A stretch of DNA of 64,000 nt from Siphonodentalium dalli (GCA_032622095.1 CP136062.1:1054001-1118000); one strand, 5' to 3'; positions 1 to 12,889 are shown, counted from the stretch's first letter. Notes: generated by a model from the sequence alone, not told the origin. A program made the numbers and translations.

Positions 1-64
1 TAATAAACTGTGAACATGTTGTTTTTGTTGAGATACAGGCGTCACGTTTATGCACAAAGTAAAT

Positions 65-117
65 TATTTTCAATGGAAGGGGAATAACTCTATATATTTC
101 CCCTTCCATTGAAAATA
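65..117. repeat. Short perfect hairpin
   Basis: Two 20-bp arms (65-84 and 98-117) are exact reverse complements around a 13-nt AT-rich loop. The arm core is TTTCAATGGAAGGGGA. It could be a tiny MITE or a foldback remnant. I see no second copy and no clear target duplication. Confidence 0.8.
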
Positions 118-1850
118 AACTATATTTTGAATTATGTTGCATTCTGGGAGCCATAACGGGGAAAATGATTTTATAATTTCAGCTATTTTCTATTACTCTA
201 TGGGCATCTTCTGAGTCATAGACGTTCCACATGGTGATGAATTAGAGTATTTTAATCATATTTTATGGCATAGCTTGTTATTAAAACTATATATCAAGGC
301 ACTATACAAAATTAGGTGAGCCTTTAAGAAAATAAAAGCATACAATTAACGGGTGGCCACTGGCCAGGGGTGGAGGTGGATGAAAAGTGCATACACAAGG
401 TTGATTTTTCCCCGAATTTTGGGACCCACCCACCCACCCTTCTGTGTAATTTGTATCCATTACATATTTGACACACACCCCCTTACATCTCCAAATTCGG
501 CCCATTTAATCGTCCGCCTCCTATTCCAACCAGGTTTGTTTTATTAACCGGAATTATTGCAAATTGAACCACTGTTTCAATGACGATTACCTACTCAATT
601 TACAGAAATTTAGACTTCTAAATCTATATGGTTAGCAATAATTGACTAGCTAATATAATAATAGATATAAGACAACACAAATAAGTGGTGATGCCTGTTT
701 AAACAGGTTTTAACTGGTATAAAATACGATTTTGTGGGCATATTTACTAGACATTCCCCAGCTGCCTGTCCAGACTTAAGTCTATTCAACATTGTTTGCC
801 TGAAAACAAGACACCAAACAACATTTACAGGAACTATAATAGGTGCTATGAAACAAAATGGCCGGTATTTCATGTTCTTTTGATATGATTGACAATTTTG
901 ATCAACCTAATTATTTCTATATAAACATATAGCTACACTCTTGTCCTGGCATAATCTTACAATAGCACCAATTGTTCAAAGTTACATTTTGGGTTCCATT
1001 GTTTTTGCGTGCTTAGGTTAATGGATATTGTCCAAACCCATCGCCACAAAGCAGTGCAGTCCCAAATGTAACCCCTTCTTGGCATGCATCGGTAACTGTC
1101 AACTGACCGTCTGGCTGTACCATTGCAACATTATACCCTTGTCCTTACAGTTGTACCGGTCTGCATATAAACACTGATGTATGCATATATTTGCATATTA
1201 AAGACAAAGTTTTCACCGTTGACGTGTAAAAAAACTTAATGCCATTGAATGTTACAGGAAATTGTTTGTCTGGTCTATCATAATCTAGTCTTTATTAAAA
1301 TATGATAAACCTCCGATAATTGACATTACTCTTCACAGATCTTAAATAACCATGTTGACACCTAGAACACAACCCAACACCATTCATTCATAGCAACAAC
1401 ATAGCAGGCATCATAGTGACATGTTTGTAATCATAATAGCTGATGGTTATGGGAGACATAACAAGAAAATAACCACATTTTGTGTACACATATTGATCAA
1501 AGGCAATTATTATATATGCATTAGTTTCCTTTCACAGAAAGATACATTCACCTACCTAAGTAAAATATTATAATTGGATAACAAAAATGTATAATAAATA
1601 TAGGAGAATACCTGTTTTGACATCCGGACACCCACACACCCGGGTGGGGGATTGTCTATCGCACTTTTGACCCCCCCCCCCCCAGTACAAAAAGTGACTT
1701 CGTCTGTTTATCGCGATTAATCCGTCCCACTAATAAAGAAGTGGAATTGAAAAGTACAATTGCTACGGTGCGAGAGCAATCACTCCCGTCTCCTGGGAAG
1801 GACTGATCATCTCCCCTGTCTGAATGTTTCTTACTTTCACATGTAGTGGC
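118..1850. other. No recognised feature
   Basis: AT-rich sequence without a supportable gene. Short ORFs on both strands overlap and lack protein-like composition. A poly-C run lies near 1671-1684. Nothing else stands out. Confidence 0.6.
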
Positions 1851-1854
1851 CATT

Positions 1855-3660
1855 TAGTGTCATTTTAACATTCAATATGGCTATCTGACTATGTGAAAAA
1901 CTATCATTGGTGACAAGGAAGCATGTTTTTTCTTCGGCAGAGGCATTACAGTTCAGAATGTTTTTGTGTGTGGAAAATTGCTTAGTCTATCCAACACCCC
2001 CCCGGCCTTAATTTTTATTTACCTCAACATCTAATCCAATTAGTCTCATTTTATGATTCACTATGACTGTACAACTAAGAAAACTAATATTGGCATGTAT
2101 TTTTTGTGAAATAGGCAATAATTCCAGAGAAAGTCCAGATAATTTCTACCACAGCATCTCATGGCCAGTTAAGTCAGTCTCATTTTATCTTTCAATATGA
2201 ATATGCGACTAAGTAAATCTATCAATGGCATCAAGGAAGCATGTTTTTTTCTGTGAAAGAGTCAATATTTAAAGTTTGGAGAATTTTCAATGAAAATTAC
2301 CTTGTTTATCTTCCCCTCCCGCCTGAATTTTACCTCAACAGTTATTCTAATTTTATCATTCATATGACTATGCGACTAAAAAAAACTATTGTTGGCGACA
2401 AGAAAGCATGTATATTCTATTAAAGAGGTGCGGAGAATTTTCATTGAAAAATACATAGTTGATCTCCCCCTCCACCCACATGAATTTTTCTTACCTTAAC
2501 ATGTAGTGGCAGGTTTTTCTTCGGAAAAACCCATGTTTTTCTTCGGAAGAGGTAGATCATGCCATGACTTTCTACTCTGTCTAATGCCCATAGAGATCAT
2601 ATTCCACTAATACGAAACCTTTGAACTTTTTGAAGTTTTGACAGGGGATATTATAAAGTCTAACAATAACGCGGGGAATATATTTCTCAGCCATTATCTG
2701 TTCCTTAATAATGTACAAGTTTCACAATGGGTGAATGTCCCAACTCAAAATTGCATGTTTTTCTATGACCTTTGTGACCCGATATCACAATAAACATTGA
2801 ATTATTTACCCAGTAGAAATGCTATAATTGTCACCAAAGCAAAGCAAAATCTCTCAAAAATCCGCTTTCAGCATGAAATTTCGAGTTGGGACCTTCACCT
2901 ACAGTAAAGTGCATTAGTAAGGAACAGATAATAACTAAGAAATATATTCCTTGTGTTATTTTTTCGACTTTATAAGGTTCCATGTCAAAACTACTTCAAA
3001 AAGTTCCAAGGTTTCGGACTGGTGGAATATGATCTCTACGGGCGTTAGCCAGAGTAGAGATTCATGGCATGATCTACGGCAGAAGCTACATGTAGGTAAT
3101 TTTTTATGAAAATAAGATATTGTAGTAAAAACAAATTCAGGGGGTTGGTTGGGGTTGGCAAGACTTCAATTATTGGCCTTTTCACAGAAAATACATGTTC
3201 CTTGTTGCCAATGAGGGGGGATAGGGGATAAACTAGGAAATTTTCGAAGAAAATTCTCCAAACTATAATTATTGCCTCTTTCACTGAAAATACATTGCCT
3301 ATTTCACAGAAAATACATGCTTCCTTGTTGCCAATGATACTTTTTTCTTAGTCGCAAAGTCATATTGAATGATAAAATGAGACTAACTGGCTGTTGGATG
3401 TTGAGGCAAAAACAAATTCAGGTGGGGGGGGGGGGGGGGGGGGTGATAAACTAAGTAATTTTCAATGAAAATTTGCCTCCTTGACAAATAATACTTAGCT
3501 TTCTTGTCACCAATGATAGGTTTTTTCTTAGTCATATAGTCATATTGAATGATAAAATTAGTCTATCTGCCCATTAGTTGTTGAGGTATTAAAGAACAAA
3601 TTCAGACGGGGGTTATGGGGGGGATGCGTAGGCGGGAGATAAACTTTTACAACAGTATAG
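1855..3660. repeat. Large foldback (inverted) repeat
   Basis: The clearest arms are about 2553-2757 and 2870-3076. They align as reverse complements over roughly 205 bp with scattered mismatches and a spacer of about 112 bp (for example AGAGATCATATTCCAC against GTGGAATATGATCTCT). Homology continues outward less regularly: the outer arms repeat motifs such as AAGGAAGCATGTTTTT on the left and AAACATGCTTCC-type sequence on the right. The right side holds a poly-G run at 3424-3443. A diverged fragment of the arm recurs at 61040-61150. It fits a foldback transposon or an inverted segmental duplication. No coding content is recognised. Confidence 0.65.
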
Positions 3661-4875
3661 AACGAAAACACTGGAAGCAAAGCAATTTTCGGTCTAGAAC
3701 TCTAGATCTGATTTAGACGGTGATTGTGTATCGCTTCACCATGCAGTCATTTTCAATAAAAATACATGAATAATAAAAAACCCTGAATTCAACAGATGCC
3801 TATGAGTAACCACAGAAAATTCAGCTTTATAATTTCTTCATTCATTGTTTATTTTTCCCTGATTATGTTGTTTGATATGCAAGAGCCTTTTGAATAAATA
3901 AACACTGAATGAAGAAACTCTAAACTCTATGTTATTGTCAAGTTTGTACGCTGTGTTATGTAAACAAAATCCAGGTTCTGTAACATTTTTGGCTTTTGTT
4001 TACATAACAAAGTATATGAACTTGAACATAACATACTAAATATATAAATAATATTCTTTTTGTTTTAGCGGCTGTAAAAGGCAATAATTGAAGGGCCGAG
4101 AATTTTGATTGAATATTACCAAAATTCCCAAGTTCGTTATACCCCCCCCCCCCCTCATGAATATTTCTTACGTTGACATGTAGGCGTGGCAGTTATTATT
4201 CAATAAGACTTAGAAAAAAATATCATTGGTGAGAAGGAAACATGTGTTTTCTTGGGCAGAGACATTACAGTTCAGAATTTTGTGAGCAGAAAATTGCTTA
4301 GTTTATCTAGCCTGAAACCCCCCCTCCCCGGTCTCAATTTTGATTTATATCAACATCTAATGACAAGAGATAAGCTAGGTAATTTTCTATGAAAATTCTC
4401 TGAACTTCAATTATTGCCTATCCCTAATTCTGAACTGTAATGCCCCTGCCAAAGAAAAACATGCTTCCTTGCCAGCAATGATAGAACTAAGTCATATAGT
4501 CATATTGAATGATAAAATGAAACAAACTGGCCACAGCATTTAAAGTAAGAAAAATTCAGACAGGTGGGGGGGGGGGGGGGTAACCTAGGTTATCTTCCCC
4601 ACTGGGGGAGGAGGGGGAAATGTGCAGATCGGGAGAGATAAACTCTGTTACAATGGTATAGAATGAAGATGCTGGAAGCAAGCAAAGCAATTTTCGGTCT
4701 AGTTCTGTTTTAGACTGTGATTGTATATCGCTTCACAGAAAATGCAGCTTTAGAGTTTCTTCATTCCGTGTTTTTTTCTTCCTGATTTAATATGTTGTTT
4801 GATAAGCAACAGGATTTGAAAAAAATAACTACTGAATGAAGAAACTCTAAAGTATCATTCAGAAGAGAACGTTGT
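3661..4875. repeat. Direct-repeat block with internal hairpins
   Basis: Sequence at 3655-3930 recurs at 4645-4860 in the same orientation, including the shared string AAGCAAAGCAATTTTCGGTC. Each copy ends in a hairpin whose arms read TTAGAGTTTCTTCATTC / GAATGAAGAAACTCTAA (complete at 4748-4854). Sequence at 4180-4540 resembles the arms of the foldback just upstream. This is a duplicated repeat cluster, not a gene. Confidence 0.6.
3930..4034. mobile_element. About 100-bp hairpin MITE, copy 1
   Basis: Imperfect arms of about 45 bp surround a short centre. The inner arms read TGTTATGTAAACAAAA and TTTTGTTTACATAACA. A second copy lies at 5253-5366. Related arms occur at 10317-10390 and 10460-10540. 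The target duplication is unclear. Confidence 0.65.
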
Positions 4876-5252
4876 GTTGAAATTGGATAAATAGACAATA
4901 ATACCAAGGTGTTCAGACAGATGTAATGCCTCTGTTAACACACACAACAGATTCTATTTTCAATGCAACAAACCATAACGCATACATATATGGCACGAGT
5001 CACGACGTTTCTTGTTTTCAATCGATAAACATGGCGCCTGTCTTCGAAGCGAAGGGAAATCAACTTCTATTTATGTCAATAAAGTGTCAGATGTTTGGAT
5101 TTGACATTATCTTACAATTAATTTATTACAGATATATTGATATGGAATTTTTCCAAAAGTGACTATCAAACTTATTAGCTGCAATAATAGTATTACGGCA
5201 TGGATGTCCTTTGCGGAGGGTAGTCACATCTGTTAGAACTGACATAAATAGT
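4876..5252. other. No recognised feature
   Basis: AT-rich. One 78-codon plus-strand ORF (4926-5162) has no recognisable motif and no supporting context. Confidence 0.5.
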
Positions 5253-5366
5253 ATGTTACATGTACTGTCAAGTTTGTAAGCTGTGTTATGTAAACAAAAA
5301 CTAGGTTCGGTAACATTTTTGGCTTTTGTTTACAAAAAAAAGTGTATGAACTTGACGATAACATTC
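5253..5366. mobile_element. About 100-bp hairpin MITE, copy 2
   Basis: Same element as at 3930-4034. Its left arm carries an extra 6 bp relative to copy 1: TGTTA-CATGTA-CTGTCAAG here, TGTTA-TTGTCAAG there. Inner arms again read TTATGTAAACAAAA / TTTTGTTTACA. Confidence 0.65.
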
Positions 5367-5930
5367 TATTTACGTGATATTTATGATTGGTATAAGAACA
5401 AAATATGTCAATATTTTAATATTCTTTCTGTTTATGGTGGTTTTAGCGGATGTGACTATTTTAACAACAATACCCACCATGAAGGCCATGCATGCCTTTA
5501 ATCAGAAGCTCTGAGTTATAATGCAAAGTAAGCGCTTGTGTGAACGGCTTAATTCAGACAAAGGATCGAGTCAAAGCAATATACATGTACAGATTACAGA
5601 CTGAGGCAACGGACACATCTGAACACTCCTTTTATACCACCTTTTATAATAGCTTAAAAGTTTTTAGAGATTTCACCTCTAAATTTTAATCAAATACAGC
5701 AAACCCACTTTGTTTTTGCCACTTTTGGAACTTTATTATTAATAACTGCCAAAAATTATCAACATGCATCTGCCTAAGATAATTTTTGATGAACAATAGG
5801 TTGACCAAACATTTTCAGAGGGCAATTAATAATTTTTATGGTTTTATATTACTCACTTTTAGTAAATTGGCAAAACTTTGATTTAGTTTGGAATAGTTGG
5901 AGGAAGTGCATTCTCAACAAGAGGTGGAAT
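5367..5930. other. No recognised feature
   Basis: AT-rich sequence with no supportable gene or repeat. Confidence 0.5.
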
Positions 5931-5939
5931 TTTGTCAAA

Positions 5940-6450
5940 AAGCCTGCCTTGCGAACTCATTTTAGGACTGACATTTGTGGAAATTAGCCATGTGACATCC
6001 ATTTGCACTAAAAATAATAAACAAAGTCCAATAACTCTGCTGAAAATATCCGGCCGGACCTGGTTTGCAAACTCGTTCTAGATACATGTCATTTGAAATC
6101 ATATACCAAAAATCTTTGAAATCCGTTGACATTTGTGGAAATGAGTCCTGTGACGTCGTCCATTTGCACACACAAAATAAACAAAGTGCAATAACTCTGC
6201 TGAAAATGTCCGACTGGACCTGGCTTGCGAACTCATTCTAGGTAATGGTCAGGTGAACTCAAATACCAAAGATCTTTAAAATCCGTTGAGATTTGTGGAA
6301 ATGAGCCCTGTGATGTCGTCTATTTGGTAAATTCAACAAAATAATAAACAAAGTCCAATAACTCTGGTAAAAATATCTGGCTGGACCTGGCTTGCAAACG
6401 CATTCTAGGTAATGGTCAGGTGAACTCATATACCAAAAATCCGACGGATG
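5940..6450. repeat. Tandem repeat, about 165-bp unit, three units
   Basis: The string TTGC(A/G)AAC(T/G)C(A/G)TTCTAG recurs near 6062, 6224 and 6392, with an earlier weaker copy near 5949. Each unit also holds ACAAAGTCCAATAACTCTG and a GACATTTGTGGAAAT-type segment. Short minus-strand ORFs here read the same repeat and are not independent genes. Confidence 0.75.
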
Positions 6451-6490
6451 GAACCCATTCCTATATCCCCCGCAAATGTTCAATTTGGCA

Positions 6491-7385
6491 TGGGATAATT
6501 ACTACTTTGAACGAGATTATTCTCCATTTACTAGTATTTGATCACCCTACCGGAGTGTTTCACATCACTTTAAGCATAAAGATGATAAAATAAGTTACTA
6601 AATTCGATTTTTTGTTATTCGGTTAGAATGTTTTTTCAAGACATGAGCACAACATTAATCGGAATACAAAACAATTTGGCAATAGATGTAGAATTAACAA
6701 GAGGTGTGCACTCGAGTGCTAGCATACCCCCACCGTGGCAAATTCAACCCGCATTATCCGTAAACTCAACCAAAAAGATTTTTAACTTTGAAGAAAAATT
6801 CGGAATAATAATATCGATATGGTGTCACAAGAAGCTTGTACAGAACAAATTATTCAAATCGGTTCATATTTGTTAAAGTTATTAAGTCAGACAGAATTTG
6901 CTAAGTCAAAATAAGTCGAAAATGAGGTGTAATATTACGAAAAACAGTCTTAGCCAATCCCTAGCCGCATCATGTAAAGAGGGTATTGTGAGAAGCATGT
7001 ATACCAAAAATTATCGAAATCGGTTCGGTGAAAAATATTGTCTCGCATTCAATGATATATGATTTAATAGCTCATGTCATGTGTTTAATTCATAGAAATA
7101 TCATTTAAATCTAAATATGAACTCTGATTATCCCATTAACATGCAGGATTCACAATAAATAACTCGGTAAGTGTGTGCTGATTGTGTACCGTATGCAGGG
7201 TTTTTTTGATAGCGTGCACGTAACTCAACAAATATATAACTATGATACATGTATTGATACCAACACTCTTATAACTAGTAATCAATAGAACACCAACTCA
7301 TTTATCACTTAAAGTGATGTGAAACACTCCGGTTGGGTGATCACAAGAAATTGAAAATAATCTTGCTCAAAGTAGTTATTTTTTA
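6491..7385. mobile_element. Long-TIR DNA transposon, about 0.9 kb, non-autonomous
   Basis: The first and last ~85 bp are inverted copies. Both contain CCGGAGTGTTTCACATCACT on the left and its complement on the right. They differ by small indels, including an ACTAGT-type insertion in the left arm. The interior is AT-rich. An 82-codon plus-strand ORF (6628-6876) has no recognisable domain. Superfamily unassigned; I could not fix the target duplication. Confidence 0.75.
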
Positions 7386-8975
7386 TGAATATAAATCCAA
7401 ATTGACAACACAAACAGTAATTCTTATATATTAATTAAATGCAATGACTCTCGATGGGGAAATCCAGATTGAGATGTAAATATTAACAAATGAGCGTAGT
7501 TCAGACAATGTTTGCTATGGAGTGGTACATTCAATTTCTATGAAATGTTCAGCAAGAATGCTACATTCCCAGGTTTGGATAGCGCTTGAATACTAGCTTA
7601 TCAATTTCACACACCAAACAAGGCCATAATACGTCTTTAAATTGTTTTTGGTTACAAAACATTGAACCGGACATTGAAAGTGGAACCAGATTGTATCGAT
7701 TGCAGCGTAGGCTTAGGGATAAACCCTGATATAGAATGACATATACACAGGACTTTAACATAAACCAGCATTATCCAAAACAATTTCCCTTGCTTGCATA
7801 CGTCAAAGGAAACTTGGACTACACTTGACCATGCAATATGAGATATAAACTATACCTACAAGTCAAAACGAATATAAATTTGCTGAGAAATGGCCAAAGT
7901 AATATAAATTATATTTTCATATGGACGATGCCAAATCTATCCATAAAATTCATGCAGTCATGAATAAAATCAGTCATAAAGTTCTGTAATGTTGTCATCC
8001 TAAATTCTAGGGCTGGTCTATAAAAGCAGCGATGCACTAGCGGGGGTGGGCAGTGGAGCACATTACAAGCCCATGTGGCAGAAACAGTAATCCCGAAATA
8101 AAATGGTATCACATCAAAAATGAATGCTTATTTTGTAATAATTAGCATCTTATGTTCAATTACTTAGTTTTACGTTATATCGTTATGTAATTCAAGGTCC
8201 CAACGATACAATGATGAACATCATATTTACAATAATACAGGAAATATGTTTATCTTTCAATATACACACTGGTGGAAAATCTTTTATCTATTTCAGTTAA
8301 TTTTTTTCCTCGCAAGAAGCAGGACCCACCCCAAGATATATATTGTGTTATACAAACAATTATTGGATACATATTGAAATTGGGCCCCCCTACTCTTGAT
8401 TAATGCTATATATTGACACAGTTTATAAGCCTGAACATTTAAAATCATTGGTACTTGAAAAATGATGTCGTCAACAACAAAATTCTATATTTAGCACGCA
8501 GAGTAGCAGTTCCGGTACGCAAATTTGTTAGGTGCAGATCAGGCCATTTGATTTCGCAATGTGAAAAGAGCTTAATTCAGATTTTTGGCTTCGGCAACCC
8601 TTTGCCATGGTCAAGTTTGCTGAATGATTTAGCCAATTATAGGGCTGTATAAAATATCAATGATTATGTATGTTTATAAAATCACACACCCTTTATTTTC
8701 ACACAATGTGAACCTGCATGTCTGAATCATTTTGTCATACGGTTTACACGAACGTTTCCAAGGTTCATAAACTAATAACTGAAGTTGACACTTCATAAAA
8801 AGCTATGAACCACCTACATCATTTCCAGTCAATCATTTGCCCTTGCTCGCTGCTTTTTGTCATTGGGAGACAATTGGAATTTGAACAATATGTTACTTAC
8901 AATTGGTTTGGTAGTTTTGAAAAGATGTATGTTATATAATGTTTTATTACAATGAAATGGTATATGATTATAAGG
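7386..8975. other. No recognised feature
   Basis: About 1.6 kb without a supportable gene or obvious repeat. Several 60-70-codon ORFs occur on both strands, as expected by chance. Confidence 0.5.
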
Positions 8976-9105
8976 AATGACTTGAATATCGATTGGGCTC
9001 ATTTGTTTTGACTGGCAGACTAATTAAAAAAAGTTTGTGTGAATCTCTTTGTTTAATTACTCTAGCGATCAAAAACCCAATGACCCAATCGACATTCAAG
9101 TCATT
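8976..9105. mobile_element. 130-bp MITE
   Basis: Terminal inverted repeats of about 22 bp: AATGACTTGAATATCGATTG at the left against the complement of CAATCGACATTCAAGTCATT at the right. No target duplication could be fixed. Confidence 0.6.
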
Positions 9106-9204
9106 TCTTAAATAATTACAACTACTCTCGATTCGATTGAATTTAAAATGTATGCATTTGATTGGTTAAGAGGCTAGGGCATGATCTGATCAATCATCTA
9201 TTAT

Positions 9205-9500
9205 ATATTTTGGAAGATCTGTGTGTCTGTGTGTGTGTGTGTGTGTGATCGCGATGGACTCGAAAACGACCGAGCCGATTTCGATGAAACTTGGTATGTG
9301 GGGGTATTTTCGGCCGGGGGGTGGCATGGGCCTATCAATTTTCAGATCCGAGGTCAACTTTTCACGTGCCGCGGTCAAATCTGTTTTTACGCTGTGTTAC
9401 GGGACTTTCATTTGAGTTCGGTGCTTACAAATCGATTCGAAACAGCGCGAATAATAAAATGCCAGTCATAATAATGACACTGTGAGAATCTTTCGTGTTT
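9205..9500 (-). mobile_element. Hairpin-ended tandem-core element, family F4, partial
   Basis: Read on the minus strand, this matches 29485-29740. It has a core with CCCCCACATACCAAGTTTC-like sequence, then a CA/GACA microsatellite (the (GT)n run at about 9222-9247 on the plus strand), then AGATCTTCCAAAATATA. The terminal hairpin found in the 29.7-kb copy is missing. Overlapping ORFs here are read-through of the repeat. Confidence 0.6.
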
Positions 9501-10316
9501 CCTCTTTCCAACGATATATAATGCGTATGTATCCGTTTTAGTTAACTGCCTCGATTATCAAGAAGAAGTGGTACTATCTTCCATCAGGATAAAAAACAAT
9601 GCGTAACTTCTATGACGTCGTTAGAGTTCATAACGTTAGATCACGTTAACGCTTAACCGGCCGATGCATTTGACTGTTTCAGACGTCTTGGCGATATCTC
9701 GGGCACCGATGGTAATTTATCTTTACGTTGAAACTTGATAATTAATGAGCGTGTGTATATGAGGCGCGTTTATATACTTGAGTGGAAATCAAATCGGGTT
9801 AAAAGGTCAAATCGGGTAAAACCGGATGGATTTCGACGGGTACTTTTGTCGGGTACTTTTGTTCGGGCAGTGTTTTGGACGGGTCAAATCGTGACCCCAC
9901 TTGACCTTGGCCTTCAAAATAGACAATGCAAGGTCAAACACCGGACGAAGTCGGGTCACCTTCTAGTTGTACTATATATGTTGCAGTGGATGAGTCAACT
10001 CGTGTAGTGATACTTGAAAAACAATGGGCGAGTCTAACTTCCGGCATGACGTCACAGAATTTGAGAAAGCGCAGAACGAAAATTCCGGCGGAATCGCAGT
10101 GAGAAAAAAAACTACACAATGCTAGAAACATTTGACAAAGTAGTTGACAATTATATTATATGTTTCTGTTCCTTAAATGCACGGGCGGCGTTCGTTGCAG
10201 AAATATTTATATTTATTCAAATCGCCATCAACAGAAGGAACACCAAAATATATACAGTTCCGCTCATATGCCGAACATAATCAGCGCGTAAATAGTATAT
10301 TGTCATCAAGACGTAT
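9501..10316. other. Unclassified, degenerate repeat
   Basis: The stretch 9780-9960 is rich in short CGGGT motifs (ATCGGGT, GACGGGT, GTCGGGTACTTTTG) and may be a decayed short-unit repeat. Overlapping ORFs (9735-10007 plus, 9934-10131 minus) have no recognisable domain. Confidence 0.4.
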
Positions 10317-10545
10317 GATTGTGTACGTAAACAAGAGCCTGCTCGTGTTACAGAAGTTGTGCTTCTGTTTACATAACACAGCGCAATTCTATTGGTTAAT
10401 CACACACAAATGATATAAACGCTCTTTATTATTTCCATATCAGGAAACAGTAACAAATAACGCTCTTTATGTTTACAATATCCGGATTTAAACACAAAGC
10501 ACGAAACGTAACTTTGTTTGCTTTTGTTTACATAACAAAGGGGAA
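10317..10545. repeat. Hairpin MITE relics
   Basis: Two adjacent segments (10317-10390 and 10460-10545) carry GTAAACA / TGTTTAC arms, including CTTTTGTTTACATAACAAAG. They are related to the elements at 3930 and 5253 but more diverged. Confidence 0.5.
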
Positions 10546-12175
10546 ACCATTGACAACTAGAATGCACTCATAGAGATGCCGACTTGCGCAAAGCTACCGA
10601 TATTATACACTGTAGGGATGCAGGAAGGTATGTCGGGTGGGTAGTCCGAGAGGCAAAAAATCATATTTTTTACAACCTCATACAAATGTTTTACAAAAGA
10701 CCTTTTGTGCTCATATTTAACATTTTAACAGTTCAAAACTTATTATAGCTGCAAAAACACCTTATTTATGTTACTGGACCCGTATATGGGCTTTATTGGA
10801 GGTAACATAAAGCTGACATGTTGCATATGGGACGGTGAGGTGAAAAACTTCCTTCCCGACACCCTTCGAAAGAAGCTTCGAGAAATGTAAAACTGAAATA
10901 AATAAACTTTTCCTCATGTAACTACCTGTAGGACTTTTAAACCTAGATCAATGTGTGCATGGAAAAGAGCGAGCAGCTCTCAAACATTAATGTGACTATC
11001 AATGGCTAGAAAATAACGTTCATCAGTGCATCAAGCTAATCAATGAATTATTTGCATGTTTTATATCAACTCAGATGAATATGTTGATCTCACAACACCT
11101 ACAGTCTGACATAGTGACTGCTTGTCATTTTGTATAAAGATGTTCCAGTAGACAAGTTGTATCAAATAATGGTAGATAATGTGCTGGTTGACAGACTAAT
11201 CAATCTGGAATTAGTTAGAAATTGTGTCTATCCTGCACAACGACCTAGGTTTGCAGATACACCTATCAGCAATTTATAAAATAATATTACCAATTGCATC
11301 CTGGCAAATACATGTATCCTCTCTAGATACCGGTATGTATTTATTTCCAAAATATGTCAACTCTAGTTGAATTGAAGCTTAACAACTGATATGTCATGGA
11401 TATGTCTACATAACATCAACAGTGACTCGAAAGTCAAGATTGAGTTCACTGTCCTGAGATGTTATGAGCTTAAAATGTGTTAGAGCCAAATAGCCAAAAC
11501 ACATGTTCGGTTCGTGTAATAGCTTGCTGGTGGAAATGATACCTCACTGCATGGATATACAGGGGATATGCTGGGAGATGTATCATTTGTTTTTGTAAAA
11601 TTGGATGCATATGCCTTATAATAGTGTTTTGTGTGCAACTATCAACTGCTGATGGGTTACTGACTTACTGTATAAGTGTATTTGTCCACTATATTGATGC
11701 GTTAGAATTTCCATTTAGCAGATTGGAATTTGACCACACAGGAAGAACTATAGCATACTCTCACCACACGTTGACTTGGAAACTCCATTGAATGGATATG
11801 TATGTGGTAGACATATGCCTATCAGCCCATATTTAAAGACAAAAATATTTACCTGTATATTCCATTTTATTTTAATTAAACAGCTTCTGAAACAGATGAA
11901 ACTGTCGTTTGGTATAAAGGAGATAATTTCCCAGTTATGTGAGTGATATCAGTAGGGTTTTATGCGGATTTTAGACATAAAATTAGTGAAATGCCAGATG
12001 CAAAAAAACAGCAACCTTTCTGCAATTTTTTTTACTTGGGCTTGGGCTACAGAGGCTAACATTTTGAAAATTCCCGTGGCATCCTCATACATGTACTCCC
12101 CCAAACCTCTAACTTTTGATGTATTAGACTTAACCCAAATATTACACAGTAAAAATAAAAATTTCTATTAAAAAT
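10546..12175. other. No recognised feature
   Basis: About 1.6 kb without a supportable gene, repeat or regulatory element. Confidence 0.5.
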
Positions 12176-12334
12176 GTTTATGAATAGAACCTGGTGCAAA
12201 ATGGAACAGTGGAGGTTTCGGGCAATTTCACCTCTTCACAATACAAACCTTTAAAAAAAACCATGCATACATGTAGCTCGAAGACGAGTATGACTCGCCA
12301 CACAGTAACATTTCACCAGGCTCTGTTCATAAAC
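12176..12334. mobile_element. About 160-bp MITE, copy 1
   Basis: Imperfect 20-bp TIRs: GTTTATGAATAGAACCTGGT at the left and the complement of GTTTATGAACAGAGCCTGGT at the right. A second copy lies at 43765-43930 with shared interior (GTAGCTCG...GACGA.TATGA.TCGCCACAC). No coding capacity. Confidence 0.75.
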
Positions 12335-12469
12335 TTAAGTGAATTCACAACTCTTTGAACTCAAGATATAATATGAGCATACGCTAGCTTTTAAAAGCCG
12401 TATATACCTTTTGTACAAATTATTATAGAATATAAACTCCCAACATCTAACAGTGTTCAAAAGATTTAG

Positions 12470-12846
12470 TCATGCAAAGATTAAAATCTAAGATGGCTGC
12501 TGGCGGCCATGTTTTTTCCGAATGACCCCAAAAATGACTCGTTCCCATCTACATGTCAATATTATGATCCATGACACATTTCATGATGATCAGACAAACA
12601 GTATGGCCTGTAGCCCGTGCGATTGAATTTTGAAATACAAGATGGCCACGGCCATGTTGTTTTGCCGCATTACCCTAAAATGACTTGTACCCATCTGCAT
12701 GTCAATGTCAACAGCTATGACAAATTTCATAATGATCCGACCAAAGGTACGACCTGTAGCCTGTATTGTTGACGCATCACACACCCACACACACACACAC
12801 GGACGACGGATACTAAGCCATGGCTTTACAAAGTAAAGTTGAGCTA
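12470..12846 (+). mobile_element. Hairpin-ended tandem-core element F1, 5'-truncated copy
   Basis: Two core units hold AAGATGGC.GC and GACTCGTTCCCATCTACATG-type sequence. They are followed by (CA)n, GGACGACGGATAC and a 3' end GTAAAGTTGAGCTA. It matches the longer copies at 19883, 41515 and 56605. The first arm of the terminal hairpin is partly deleted here. Confidence 0.7.
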
Positions 12847-12861
12847 ATAAGGTTGGTATGC

Positions 12862-12889
12862 ATACATGTACCGGTACATGTATACTAGT
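12862..12889. repeat. TACATG/TACCGG/TACTAG hexamer mosaic
   Basis: Consecutive palindromic hexamers TACATG-TACCGG-TACATG followed by TATACTAG. It is a compact example of the mixed hexamer repeat described in the findings. Confidence 0.85.

Noticed and set aside
5962-6483. Two minus-strand ORFs with shared peptides as paralogous genes
   Set aside because: They are translations of adjacent units of the 165-bp tandem repeat.
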